From assembly GCF_032854445.1 (NCBI RefSeq), contig NC_088306.1:10907386-10971385 (forward strand): a stretch of DNA of 64,000 bases. Reading direction: 5' to 3'. Shown in pieces: positions 23,073 through 38,000 of this stretch (the first letter of the stretch is position 1; each line of letters opens with the position of its first letter). Position numbers and translations under genes: made by a program. The stretch is from Liolophura sinensis. Its lineage: Eukaryota > Mollusca > Polyplacophora > Chitonida > Chitonidae. The notes beneath the pieces were generated by a model. That model was not told the origin of the DNA. It worked only from the letters and a program-made list of their open reading frames with translations, and searched no databases.

Positions 23073-26000
23073 AAGAGTAACAGTCTACAGGACTTAGTGG
23101 GACACACCCATACCTGCCTGGGATCGGCCAAACACAGGTGAGGTTTGAACTTTGATACCAGCTGGATGCCGTACGCTCTCACTATATGGTACCAGTATCC
23201 TGCAGGTTAAGTCATAGGTGAACACAGTGTTCTATCCACAGTTTCTGGTGTTCAAGACTGCAGACATCAGGGCACTTTACTTGTACGAGGCAGCAACAAG
23301 CAAACGGCGAGGTGAAAGATAACATGGGAGGGTATGGAGGATGAACAACACTGGACAATATTCAGTGAATACCACTGGTAATAACCAGAAATTGAAGGAT
23401 GTAAGACAACAGAACAATGTACACAGCATATATAAATTGTAATAGTCGACACAACATGGTTTCGGCCTTATTTATCCGTGACGCTTATTTAGCCGTGAGT
23501 TTTTCTTATTAACTCCATGCAGTAAAACTGCAAATGCTCGGATGTTCGTGGTCTCGAATTATGTTGGTGCCAATTTTTGTTTTTTTTTTGATTGGTGTTT
23601 TACGTCGTACTCAAGAATATTTCACTTATACGACAGCGGCCAGCATTATGGTGGGTGGAAACCGGGCACAGCCCGGGGGAAACCCACGACCATCCGCAGG
23701 TTGCTGCCAGACCTTCCCACTTTCGGCCGGAGAGGAAGCCAGCATGAGCTGGACTTGAACTCACAGCGACCGCATTGGTGAGAGGCTCCTGGGTCATTAC
23801 GCTGCGCTAGCGCACTAACCGACTGAGCCACGGAGGCCCCTGTTGGTGCAATTGATGACATGACTACTTCTCGTCAAAACATTCTCATACTTGGGAGGAT
23901 CTTTACTGTATCCTACAGTCTCATGGAATACAAGTAAAATTGGGGTTTACCTGTTCCTGTTGTACATTTTCTCTGGACTCACCCCGTTTTTCCATGTGCT
24001 AAAACTAACCTGAAAATTCACAGTTGTTCTCAGCGTGATGGTCGTCCCTTATATCATCTTACTTCAATTTGACTCAAAACATGCGATCTGGCGATGATAC
24101 AATGTGCACGAGAAAAGAGAAACAAAATGATAAGGAATTAAATTGCCCTAAATGACTCTAAAATTTCACCCACAAAAGGGGCATTTTTAGGGGCAAATAA
24201 ATGTCACAAATATTCTTTTTGTTACTGCAACTCCCAATTTTCAGTAGAATATCATCCCTTGTTCCAAGTAAACCTCAAAACACCTTTCTAAAATCAATAG
24301 AACTCTCAGAATCAGGAAAAATGGACAAACTAGTCATGATCGAAGTTTGTGGTCATTTAGGATAGTTATTGATTATGCCGGAATATGATGTGGTATGCTT
24401 GTGACATTTCAAATTTGACTTCGTGATTGTTTTCAACTGTGACCAAGCTGCTGTATAAGTCTGTGGCTCTGTGGATGAAATTTATGCCTTCTCTTTTAAT
24501 TTGGACCATTCATTCATGTAACAAGACACATGGGAGAAAGGTGATACAAAATTGTAAGCGAGAGATGTTACAGGTTCTGCGATTCTTTCTTTCTGATTAG
24601 CCAATTCTGTGCCTATTTAATTTATTCGTGTAGCTGGAGGAATAAGAGAAATAGGACAGTTTTGCAATTTTGCACGTTTGATTTGCCAGTTCTCAGACTA
24701 TTATATAATGCTTTTTTATTTATTTATTTATTTGATTGGTGTTTTACGCCGTACTAAAGAATATTTCCCTTATACAACGGCAGCCAGAATTATGGTGGGT
24801 GGAAACCCACAACCATCCCCAGGTTGCTGGCAGACCTTCCCACGTACTTCCAGAGAGGAAGCTAATGCTTTTTTTAAATGACAAGTATGTGGGAAAGTCT
24901 GTCAGCAACCTGCGGATGGTCGTGAGTTTCCCCCGGGCTCTGCCCGGTTTCCACCCACCATAATGCTGGCCGCCGTCGTATATAAGTGAAATATTCTTGA
25001 GTAGGGCGTAAAACACCAATCAAATAAATAAATCAAATTTAAATGTCAGAATGATATTTAACTGACCAATCAGACATGCAGATAAATACATGAATGACTT
25101 GACGGAATGTTGTAAATATTTTACACATACAGGATTGAAGGTTTGCTTTTGCTGGAGAAGATTGTCTGTCAGAGTAATACAGAAGTGTTTGTGAAACATG
25201 TCCGCAGTTGGATGAACTTGCTTCTGCAAGTCTTGCAGGTAAATATTAGTGTTGGTTGATTTTATTCATTTGAACTCTTTAAAATTTACAAATTTGCTAA
25301 TCAAGCTCAAAGTAAAAAAAATGCCATAAAAACTCAGCCGTGATGTATTTTTCTTGGACTTAAGACAAAATTTTAATCATGAAGATTGGTGTTTTCTTTT
25401 CCTTTATTTTAGCTGAAATTTGGTGTGTAACAACTTGCCTAGAATTTACGTTGACAAGCAATATTTTGTTCAAGCAATATTTTGTTCAAGCAATATTTTG
25501 ACCTTTTATTACTCATCAGAAGTAACAAGCTCAAAGTGATTTGAAATTTTGACTCAAGTCTTAGATTGCTTTGTGATCTCAAGGTCTGTTTTCATAACTT
25601 CGCATTTTAGTCTAACAAAGAAAATCCTCTCATGTTTGCACAGTTTGAGTGTTTTTTATGGTGAACTAAAGGTTAACTTAACTAATAAGTTTCACACAAG
25701 CAGTTGTTTTGTGTGTGTGTATATGCTTTCTCGCCATGATATGGCTGAAATATTGCTGATGTGGCGTAAGGCCATAATCATTCATTCTTTGTGGATAGGA
25801 AAATTACCCAAATTCCTCAACCTTTTCGTATATGAAAGAGCAACTTTCAGTGCAATTTATGCACATATTGATTTTGGAGATAAAACAACATTTTTTTAAT
25901 TGGCCAGTTTCAGGGCTTTTACAAAAATTATAAGTTGATCAGTCAACACAGAATAATGGCATCAGAGTATGCTAGAGTAAGCACCTTGCGAACACTACTG

Positions 26001-29000
26001 AAGAATTACAGTACTGTATGACTTAGCCTTTGATATGGTTGTATTAAGAGAAAATTTGTGAACATAGTTAGGAAATAAAATGTTAAGAAAGTAACTTTAT
26101 TTTGCACACATCTGGTTACTATGCAATAATGACTGCATTTATCCACAATTAAAACTTAAACAAAAAAGGACCTTGGTACTCCGGCATCTATAGGAATGGC
26201 AAGCAGTCAAAGCCTGCAGACATGGTGCACTGATTACCTCCCTTGATGCCTTTTTTTTTACATGTTTTAGGCACACTGCCCTGCAGCTCATCGCCATTTG
26301 ACTTGTCATGTGGTCAAACTCTTGCTGATAGAAAGTAAAAGTTTACCAGAGCTGGCCAGAGAGGTGTCCACATCATTTCTTTCTCAACTGTTACCACTAC
26401 TGCTGGGGGCATCGGAGGAGGTAGGATTTGAGGCTGTTATTGGGTTACCCCTACCTAACCACCTACATGTATCTTGGTGACATCAATAAGTTAACTCCAC
26501 TCATACAATGATTGAAGTAGTCTATACACAGAATTTGTCAGAAGAAATTAATTACTCAACCATGGAAAAGTTCACGAGTTACATGTCAGAGGCTGATGGT
26601 TTATGCCTGGTTGATTGGTTCCCTGAACCCATGAAACTGGCCTCATAAACATGAGAAGTGGACAATTCCTGGGTTGTACATTTAACAACAATCAAATCAA
26701 ATCCAATCAAATAGGGTTAATAAACTTTACCTGTACTGAACTCCCGTAAGAGAAACCTGGAGTGTGTACCAAATACATGTGCTCTTAACAATGGTACTAA
26801 TGGTTTTGATTAGCACCAGGGTCCATACATGAGTAAATCTGAAAAATCATGGGTTTTTGTGGTTGGACCGGGAAAAGCCATGAAATTAAGTCTTCAGAAC
26901 CAATATGAACTACTGTGTATTGTATCCTGACTTTTTCTTGGAGAGATTTGTTTTCTGGCATTTTTAAAATTGCTTAATGGACTTGTGTGTACGTTCGAAA
27001 GACTAAATGTTCAGCTTATCAGTATTTTTTAATAATAACATGGCTTCAATCTTGTACAATTTTCAAATTGTACTAGCCTGGTAAAATGTAATTTTTTTTG
27101 TCCAGAAAAGCCTTATAATTTCAACTCTTTAGTGAGCAGGAACCCTGATTCCAGTATTCAAATTTAGTACATCTGAATAAATTAGTTACAAAACCTTGTA
27201 AAATGCATCACTTGTATGTGGTTAGGATAGGTCAAATTTCTTCATACCTGCTGACTGGGCAGTTAGCGTCATTGTGTCCGTCCATCACTCAATCGATCTA
27301 TCATGGTTTTTGTTCTCCAGTGGGCGCCCTCTTCTATTGGCTGCATTAACACTTGTATCAGACAGTACCCTGGGGCTTGTGGAGTGTTTAAGGTTTGTTC
27401 ACATTGATCGAAATCTTTCGTTATTTAAGTCTGGTTCTCATAGAACTGACTAACCCTTACCAGTGGTCCCTGCTGACTGTATGAGAACACAGCCACTGGC
27501 AATGATGTATCGCCTGTAGTCCAGTGCCAGTCTGTACTGATGAACATACTTACTGGTGAATCAGTGCAATGAGAACACTTATATAATTGTTGCTGGACTT
27601 GGAAGACTCAATGTCCAGCCACCAGGTGTAGGAGATCAGGCTTTATGGTATCACTGCGTGTAAATGAATTTGAGAAAACTAAAAAACATTTTTCAAAAAC
27701 TTCACCCTCGTAATATTTAAAAGTGCATGTAAAAGAATATGTATTTGAATTCCATATTTAATACCATATTCCATATTCAGATAGATAAATCTGAAATAAA
27801 TGTACTAGTATCTTTTCGTTGCAGAAATTAAATGTTGTATTAAAAAAAAGCTCCATATCTGTATGTATGTTTTCATTTTCAGGGAAAAATTGAAAGCTTC
27901 ATATTGCTTTACTTGGACAGAGAATATCCTGCGGAGGTAAGATATTTGTTATTAAGGGCAAATTTAGGGATACCTGTACCATTTAGGATTTACTAAAAAA
28001 AAAAGCTGAATGTACAGTGTAAGGAGATTGTTATCAGTTCAAAATTGTGATGTGTTTTTGGAGTTCTGAAGTTAGCATAGCACACCTTACAAAGGGACAT
28101 CACTCTGGTGAAATAAGTTGAAATCCTTGTATTGCCTTCTGCTAGATTTTAGATATCTGGGCCCATATGCTGACTAGACTGCACACTAGTTAATGTTTTG
28201 GATCTTGAAATCTTGAAAACATTTTTCCCCAGGAGGCCATAAGATGTTTTGCCCTGTTAGCTGTCTGTGGTGGTAGTGGCAACCTGGGGGTGAAGTACAC
28301 AGAAGGCTGGGGTAGACAGTGTCATAGAGCCCTGGTCAGTCTGTGGTCAGTGGTAGCCAAGCTATATGCTCATCTGGATCAAGGTGAGTTTTACACCTAC
28401 CCAGGTAGACATGAGCAGTGAGAGATACATGTACATCTGTTACCTGCAAAGTTTTGAGTGCTAGATATGTGACGTGGACATTTTTTTCTCTCTTGATATG
28501 ACTGTCCCTTTATTGATTCAGTAAATACATATATAAGTGATAGGTACCTTTTGTGGCAGGCATGTTTAGAAGTTTTGATTGAATTCAGTTTCCTGTGGAG
28601 AAAGTGTTAATTTTAAAGAAAAAATTTGATCCAATTCATTATGATACAGACATACCTGAACAGAAAGAGAGTGGCCTCCCTTACATCCGATCCCAGAGTC
28701 TGAGCCAATGAGAAGCAGCCAACTGGAGGCCAGATATGAAATGCTGAGTCACTGTCTCTGCTATCCTGTTGAAGTAAGAATGGTTATCCCTCATAGCAAC
28801 ACTATTATTGAAGGACAATCTTCTGGCGGTATTATAAATTGGGGAGTGCTGTCTGAAGTCAGCCACTGATACTTGTGACATAAATAACATGTACAAGGCT
28901 AATGGCACTTCATTCCTTGTCTCGAGAGAGAATATTGTGGAACATTGGTGTGAGCGGCGTAATGATTTTCATTTTTCATTATCATTATTTTGACTATCTT

Positions 29001-32000
29001 TTGTAATAATCTTTCCTTGTTTGACAAATTACAGGGCTCTGCCCAATTTCTTTCCACCATAACACAGGCCACCGTTGTTTTAGTGAAACATTCTTGAGTA
29101 CAGCGTAAAACCCCAGTGAAATAAATAAACAGATAAATAAATATTTGGCAAAAACTGAAAAAATGAGTTTCAATATCGGGGGGTGGGGGGGGGGGGTGGG
29201 GGAAATGGTGCGCTGACAGTGACGCGAAAGTAGCCTAATATAAGTATGGCCACAGTGTGATACTGGCTGGTAACTGTAAGCCATAGAACAGTGTGTTTTA
29301 CATTATAAATGAAGAAAACGAAATATGTAAAACAATAATTAATTTTCTGTGTTTTTAGTATTGTGCTTTGGGTAGACTTGTACACATGTGACTGGTTACC
29401 GACTAATTTAATTGTTTTGCAGAGAGGAGTTGTCAGCCACAGCCAAGATTCCTGTGGAAGACATCTTAACACTGATATGCAGAACGTTGTCTGTTAATAA
29501 CAAAATGTTGGTAAGTTTTACACTTAATTGGGACCAGTTGCCATAGTATGTATGAAATACTGCCCGGAAAAATCATTTATTCATATCTGATTATCTCATG
29601 TCATTCCCAGAGCATTTCTGTCCAATAACAGGGAAAGCAATTAACAAAATGTTAGGGGTGGTATCTCAAAATGTACTTCATGTATTGAGGAGACTTTCAG
29701 TTTTAAATGCATATAAAGCATAGTGACAAGAGAGGAGTGTTCCATAGCTGATGATCTGTGTGCATTTTAATTACCGTATATTACCAAATACTTTGTTTAT
29801 TAAGCTGATGCACAGGTGAGCTCTGTCGTAGTCTTGCTGCAAAGGCTAAGTTTTATGAAAGTGGTTAGTTATCTATATGGAGGAAATGGGAGAGAGCTCA
29901 GAGAAAACCTTTATGATTCCACATCCACCTAAAAAAACATCTTGACAAAAACCACAGCTGAACATGAAGATGTTGGATTTGAACTTCTACCCTTATTGGT
30001 CAGGACGTGTTGACCAACTAAATCAGCTTGTACAGGAATCCTCTGAAATATTCTTACAAGACAAAAAAGTATTATACATGTACACCATTCCACTTTAATC
30101 TTGTGGAAGGAGACTCTGTTGCAATGTAAGGAAAATAATGTTTAAAGTGTTCGTTACCTTTAACAAATAATTTAACTATCAAAGCTGTTTATTATGTCTT
30201 GTTTTACTCAGCTATCCAAACGCACAACAGAGCGCCTCATGCTGGGGTACATCATTCCTTCCATTCACAAAGCAGCTCTTCAACTCTTATCAGCTCTCAT
30301 ACTCTGGTAAGCTTAAGTTTAATTTCTTTGTGGTTTTTTTTTTTCCATTACTTTTTAATTTATGATTTTTTCCTGTGGCAAGTTTTCACTTTTAAGGCTC
30401 TTTTTAATTTTGCAAGAGTTCTTCAATAAAATTTATATTATGTATGAAGGGCAAAACTTCAAATAGCGTGCTTAGCTTTTGCATTGAAAAAGAATATGTA
30501 AGTTCTGTGGAGCCTTTACACAGTATTTATTTATTGGATTGGTGTTTTAAGCCATACTGAAGAATATTTCACTTATACGACGGCGGCCTTGATGGCGTGC
30601 TAACCCCCTCAACCACGGAGGCCCCTACACAGTATTTGGATGGGACAGTAATTATGTGTATTGACCTTTATAATGGACATTACAGGATAAAGTAATATCT
30701 TTGTAATATTTAGTTATGTATCGTTAGCTGTGTCACCACACATCTTCTACCTGTGCCTGAGGATTAGAATTTCACACCCTGAGTTATAAATTGACACATA
30801 CTCTACTCAACATGGGGATAACGATTTTGTCCTTACAATATTTGCGAAAGAACTGAGCTGAGAAAAAGCAAGCAAGCCATGTCGACAGCAGATAACACGG
30901 GGATGCAGCGTTACAATGCAAAATAATGCCAGTCTGCGCAGTAATTTAGCTGTGCAGGGTTTAAATTTACTGTAATTCTTTAACCTTTTTGCATGTGTGC
31001 AAGGTGTGTATTCAAGCATATTCTGAAGACATTGTTCTATGTATATTGATAAAATTATACTTTTTGTGAAGCATTGAAAATGACCAATCAAACCAATGTA
31101 ATTGTGTCCGGATTATTCAAATTAAGTGTACAAATGTTTCTCTGAAAATTGCTCCTTCGTGTGCGAAATGGTTACAGTAAAGAATGATGTAAGTCTATCC
31201 AGTGATTTAGCTGCACAGGGTTTAAATTTCATATACTTCTTGTGGGCATGTCATACAGCTCTGGCAAGTGTATATCAACATTTTAACCTGTCCATGATCA
31301 GCCAGTGGCCATCGACAAACACATTATTGACCGATCACTTTGTGGGCAGATGTGTATGAATAAACACAATTACTGTAAGAATCCCATTCATTACCTGAAG
31401 CTAATGTGTTGTGTGCTGTGTTACAGGGTATGTGAACAGGAACTCTAAAGTGAAAGTTATGCCTAAAAAAAATTTAAAAGAAAAGTTTTTTGGGGCATAA
31501 TTTATATCTCTAGCTCTCCCCTCTATTTTTGCAAATTTTCTGTCACTGGTTGAAAGTTTTCGGAAAGGACATCATTGATGAATTTACTGGGAATGCTTGA
31601 CCAGTATAGCACCCCCCAGTACTAGCTCTTCCTCACCCCCTTCCCCTGCAGAATTGTTTTGACTGTATATTAAGTGTTTCAAGTATCCTTTACCAATATT
31701 TTGTGTTTTTACAGCACAAAGAAAATCCTGGTGCCATTCTGTGGGTGTATCATCTCCCAGCTCACACAGACTCTCAGCTGGACACATGTTAACTGTTACA
31801 CCGTGGGCATGGACAAACCATACAGGTACTGATGTCAGCATACCGTGCCATGTTAGGCTTACTATTTTCAGTTTGTGTTTGTTTATTATTTGTTTATTTA
31901 TGGGTGTGGGGATTTGTATTTAATTCTTCAATTCACCATGTGACTGAAACTTTGCAGATGTGGCATTAAAAAATAATCATTTATTTATTCATTTCAAAGT

Positions 32001-35000
32001 CTTAATTCCTTTAAAATTTTGAAGATAACAGTACATGGGAAGGTCTGCCAGCAAACTGCAGATGGCCGTGGGTTTCCACCGGGTTCTGCTCAGTTTCCTC
32101 CCACCATAATGCTAGCTGCCGTTGTATAAGTGAAATATTCTTGAGTACGGCGTAAAACACCACTCAGATAAATTAAAGGTCACAATCATTTGTACATGCA
32201 CAGCAAGATACTTTTGTTGACTCTATTTTGATATGTTAAGCAACGTTCTAAAACTTTCATCTTTCACATGGAGTTATTCATTTTTCAAGTTTTTTTTTTT
32301 ACTAAGTTTGAGTAATTTCTTATCAGAGCATTGGTGCCATTCTTTGACCTTTATTTTCTTCTGAGAGTGCATTTTTACACACCAAACTTCAGGTGAAATA
32401 TAAGTCCAGTAGAAACTTCAGTTTACATTTAGTATTCAAATTTATGCTTTGTAGTTAATTGTAGTCTTGATGTGTTAATAACTATCCCCAATATTTGTGG
32501 AATATTTGTGGTGTATAATCTCTGTTATATCCAAGGTATTTATTAAAATTCAGTAAAATTAAAACATGCATTAAGTTTATGCATGGATTCACTTTTGTAT
32601 GGAAATGTGTGAAGAAAAAAAATATCAGTAAGTTATTACGTGAAAACTTGAGCAAAGACTACATGTAAACATCAAACAGACTGAATGATACATTGATTTA
32701 ACTGATTTCAGTCACCTGCGGGAAACTGTGTATGCCGTGACTTGTGATTTGTTAAAAACTCTGGGAGGTTGCTGTGACCTGGGGTTGTTGGGGTCAGAGT
32801 TCATTCAGGAGCTGTTGTCAGACATCAGAGCTGAGGAAATAGAACTGAAGGTATGGTTGAGTTGTCACATTCATGTAGACTGAAATTGGAATTGAACTCT
32901 TGACAGTGATGACAAAATGGAAACATAAGTAAGGCCTGGACTTGAACTCACAGCAACCGCATTGGTGAGAGACTCCTGGGTCATTACACTGCACTAGCGT
33001 GCTAACCAACTGAGCCACGGAGGCCACCATAAAATGTTACTTTTGTAGTAATGAAATATACATTTTTCTTGTTAGATATCACCCTGCCTTATAAACAAAC
33101 TTCAAAACACCTTTTTGTGATTAACAGAACTCTCAGAATCTGGCAAAATGAGGAACTTTGTTATAAACAAAGTTTTAGGTCATTCACATGTATAACATTT
33201 TAATCCTGTTCAATTGGCAGTGGTGGAATACTGTTAAATATCAGGGAACACCTGTCCATGTATATAAATACGAGGCTATGTACAACGTACTGCACTGATT
33301 TAATGACCTTGTTGGGGCCTCAGTGGCTCAGTTGGTTAGTGCGCTAGGGCAGCGTAATGACCCAGGAGTCTCTCACCAATGCGGTCGCTATGAGTTCAAG
33401 TCCAGCTCATGCTGGCTTCCTCTCCGGTCATACGTGGGAAGGTCTGGCAGCAACCTGCGGATGGTTGTGGGTTTCCAAGAGCCCAGTTTCCACCCACTAC
33501 AATGCTGGCCGCCGTCATATAAGTGAAATATTCTTGAGTACGGCGTAAAACAACAATCAAATAAATAAATAAATCAAATGACCTTGTTAACTTCACTTGC
33601 TAACAAGAGTATGAGGAGATCAAAAATCGTTATGATTGAAGGCAGTGTTTAATAAAGCATTTGGTGCTACTCTATTAGTATTCAAAAAGCATTGGATGAA
33701 TAATCTTGAATTCCAGCACAACGCAATGACCTACAGGCCTCTCACCAAAGCAGTTGCTGTGAGCTCAAGCCCAGCTCTGGCTTCCTCTCTGGTTGTACGT
33801 GGGAAGGTTTGTCAGCAACCTGCGGATGGTCGTGAGTTTCCCCCGGGTTGTGCAAGGTTTCCTCCCTCCGTAATTCCGGCCATCGTCATATAAGTAAATG
33901 TAGCTGGAAAAAAAAAAATGGAAAAATGTTCTAATTTCTAGAGAACCGCAGGGTTCATATAGGGCCTTGAAAACCTTGAAAAACCTGGAATTTAAAAGTA
34001 ACTTTTCCAGACCTTGAAAAACGTGGAAAAATAGAGGTTTCTCTAGTTTGGCCTGGAAAAGCCTTTAAAATCTAATTCTTTTGTAGTTCTGCCTTGGCCA
34101 AACCTTGGCCAAACCTTGGCCACAGTAATGTGCTGACATTCTCAACATGAGAAATTTGTCTTTCATCAAATTTTAAGTTGATTACTTCAAAGTTTAACCA
34201 TGTCAACTATTCATTTATTTATTTATTTATTTGATTGGTGTTTTACGCCGTACTCAAGAATATTTCACTTATACGACGGCGGCCAGCATTATGGTGGGAG
34301 GAAACCAGGCAGAGCCCAGAAAAAACCACGACCATCCACTGGTTGCTGTCAGACATTCCCACTTATGGTCTGACAGGAAGCCAGCATGAGCTGGACTTGA
34401 ACTCACAGCGACCGATCAACTGTTCAAGTTCTTTTCACATTGCTCTGAACATGTGTAAGAGTAGAATATTTATTCCATGTAGCCTGGAAAATGTTAATGT
34501 TGTGCTTGGAAAAAGTTTTGAAAAACCTTGGAATTACCAAACCATTGGAATTACCAAACCATTGGAATTACCAAACCATTGGGTCTATTTCTCATTAGGA
34601 CAGTACATGTAGACATTTACATAAGGTCATACTATCTGTTTGAATCTTTTTTTTTTTAAATATTAAGTTATGTTTGGAATTGATTAATTTGCTAATGTTC
34701 AGTTTTTCTATTTCGTCATAGATAAACAGTTCAAAACTGAATAAGAATAACAGTTCAGACGGCCCATCTTCTTCCAAGAAAAGGAAGAAAAGTGGGGGTT
34801 ATCAGGAGATAAGTCGGGGCCAAGGACTGGCTAAAAAGATCAACAAAACAGCCAATCACAGCACTTGTTCCATGGCTCTGGAAGGTAAAACTAAAATGCA
34901 TGAATATTATTTCAGTGACAGAAACTACTTTTTTTACACATCTACACAGCAGAAATGAAAGCATTATAATCAATTTACAGGGTATACTTGTCTATAATAT

Positions 35001-38000
35001 TTCAAACGCCTTGTGGAATCATACTGAAGCCAAGTTTAATACATTTTAAAATCCCCCAGGAAATTGTTACATCAAATTCTGCTGATGTATAGCCACACAT
35101 GCTGTTGCTGTCAATCCAGCAAAATTTCTTTACGTGACTTTATTTATAACATATTCATCATCCCATCAGGAATATGTTCTCTCAGCTGGCCAGCTAGTAT
35201 CAAGTTTTAAGTCTGTTAAGTTAAGCGAGATGCAGTGTGAAAAAGACTCAGCCTGTTTATCCGGACTTACCCTGATTCCTCAAACTTTTGCCATATGAAA
35301 GATCAGCTTTTAGGGCAATTTATGCACATATTTGATTTGGGAGACAAAACTACATTGGTTGGATTGTCCATTTTGCAGGACTTTACAAAAAGTATAATTT
35401 TATCGATCTCCACATAATAATACCTTCAGAATATGCTTGCAGACATGCAAAAAGGTTGAAGAATACCACACCTTGCACACAAGCAATATTTGGGTCATAT
35501 CATGGTGATCAGAAAAGGATAAATGTCATAAAACCAGACAAACTGAAATAAAAAAATTATGCAAATGGTGCATAAAATATACCCTAAAGTAACGGCCAAT
35601 TACATGCACTTATACAAAAACAGCGCATGCAGCTACGAAATTCTCTGACTTCGTTAAAACTTACGTAAGGATTTTTATGTCATAGGAGAATTTTTGTTTT
35701 TCCTTCAAGATGTTTGCTGTGTAAGACGTGTAATGCTGTGAATGTTGTTGTTGTTGTTGCAGCACTGAGGTGGCTCTTACATACAAATGGCAGTACAGTG
35801 ATGACAAAGACAATGAAAGTAAGTTTTACCGTTCTACATAAATATCGGGTTTAACTTTTGGTTTGATTAATTTCCTTTATAAAGCTAAGGTAATTCATTT
35901 ATCGGAAAATTGGAAGAAGAAATGTGATATGTTTTTTTCTGCGTTACATGCTACAAGAGAACATTTTGAATTTTGCCTTATCAAAGTCAATGACGGAGAT
36001 GATGGAAGACAGTCATAATAAAGCACTTTGCAAATCCGTGGTATGTAACATAGCGCAATGACCTAAGAAACTTTCACCAATACAGTTGCGTGAGCTCAAG
36101 TCCAGGTCTTGGTGGATTCCTCTCGAGTAGTATGTGGGATGGTCTGCCAGCAACATGCGGATGGTGGTGGGGTTCACTGGAGCCCAAATTCCTTCCGGCA
36201 TAGTTCTGGATGCGGGTCATAGATGTGAAATGTTCTTAAATAAACATCCTAAAACATGAATTAGATAAATAAATTCAAATACTACAACTTGATTTGAACA
36301 GGCAACCGTTTATATCAGCAAGCCAGTGATTTAATCATTCTTCTGTGTTTGTTTTCAGGAGATAATCATTCTTCTGTGCGTGTTTTCAGGAGAATATCAT
36401 TCTTCTGTGTGTGTTTTCAGGAGAATATCATTCCTGTGTGTGTGTTTTCAGGAGATAATCATTCTTCTGTGCGTTGTTTTCAGGAGAATATCATTCTTCT
36501 GTGTGTGTTTTCAGGAGAATATCATTCTTCTGTGTGTGTTTTCAGGAGATAATCATTCTTCTGTGTGTGTTTTCAGGAGAATATCATTCCTCTGTGTGTG
36601 TTTTCAGTTGATAATCATTCCTCTGTGTGTGTTTTCAGGAGAATATCATTCCTCTGTGTGTGTTTTCAGGAGATAATCATTCCTCTATGTGTGTTTTCAG
36701 GAGATAATCATTCCTCTGTGTGTGTTTTCAGGAGATAATCATTTTTCTGTGTGTGTTTTCAGGAGATAATCATTTTTCTGTGTGTGTTTTCAGGAGATAA
36801 TCATTTTTCTGTGTGTGTTTTCAGGAGATAATCATTCTTCTGTGTGTGTTTTTGGGAGGTAATCATTCTTCTTTGTGTGTTTTCAGGAGATAATCATTCT
36901 TCTGTGTGTGTTTCAGGATATAATTTTTCTTGTGTGTGTGTTTTCAGGAGAATATCATTCCTCTGTGTGTGTTTTCAGGAGATAATCATTCTTCTGTGTG
37001 TGTTTTCAGGAGAATATCATTCTTCTATGTGTGTTTTCAGGAGAATATCATTCTTCTGTGTGTGTTTTCAGGAGATAGTGCATTGCCTCATGGAGGTAAG
37101 CAACCGCATGCAGCAGTGTGCTGACTCCCCTGCCCTCCCGTACGCTCACCCAGCCTGCCGAGTGGGAATATATCGGGCAGTGTTAGCCTTAGTACTAGTG
37201 CCACACCCTACTGTTCCACCCCCGGTACACCTGGCTTTCAGACTCCTACAGGGGGGGCTTCAGACCCAGACTTGCAGGTAATGTTAATACACTATGTAAC
37301 AAAAAGTTGATGTGTTATGTAAATCAGCCACAGCCACGCATGTTATATTAATGAGATGTTTATGTTCGTGAGATTAACAAAGACTTTAAAAATTTTACTT
37401 GCTGCTGCACTGAGAGGTTAGAGCAAGGAGACTTGACTGGTTGGCCTGGTGTCAGTATAATGTGACTGGGTGAGGTGTCATGTCTGGTGTCTTTGATGTG
37501 ATAATTCAGTAGCGGCAGCACTTTAACAGCATGGACTCGCCCTGCCACAAAAAGACACAGTATATGTACACACTCATAATGACTCGTCGTTGTCGTATGA
37601 CTGAAAAATTGTTAAGGACAATGTTAAAACCCAAGCATTCGTTCGTTTATTCTTCAGCAGATTGGCGTAGGGCATGTCGTGTGGGGGACTCCGATGTTGC
37701 ACATAATGATATTTTCTGCTTGACAGATGCAATGTAGCGTACGTTACACCGACAGTTCACATTGTTGATGTAAAGCTCATTCCACACGCTCATCATGCCG
37801 TAACTGTCTCAAGCCAGCAATTCACCATGTTCTACTTTGCAACATGCTATAATTCTGTAACATCTATATTTAGATGACCACTGAGACATCTTATGAAGAA
37901 AACAATATGTAAACAAGTTTTAGTTTAGTTGTGATGTAATCAAACGTATGGGAACTGACAGACAAGTTTGGATGCAAATTTCAAAAATGCACCCCAACCA

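Noticed and set aside
34235-34612. 125-residue frame starting MVFYAVLKNISLIRRRPALW, recurring at many places
   Set aside because: The same peptide appears wherever a minus-strand SINE family A copy lies, so it is translated SINE sequence.
36349-36676. Open frames of repeated Cys/Phe/Ser-rich peptides
   Set aside because: They arise from the 31-nt splice-acceptor minisatellite. The period of 31 keeps parts open by chance.
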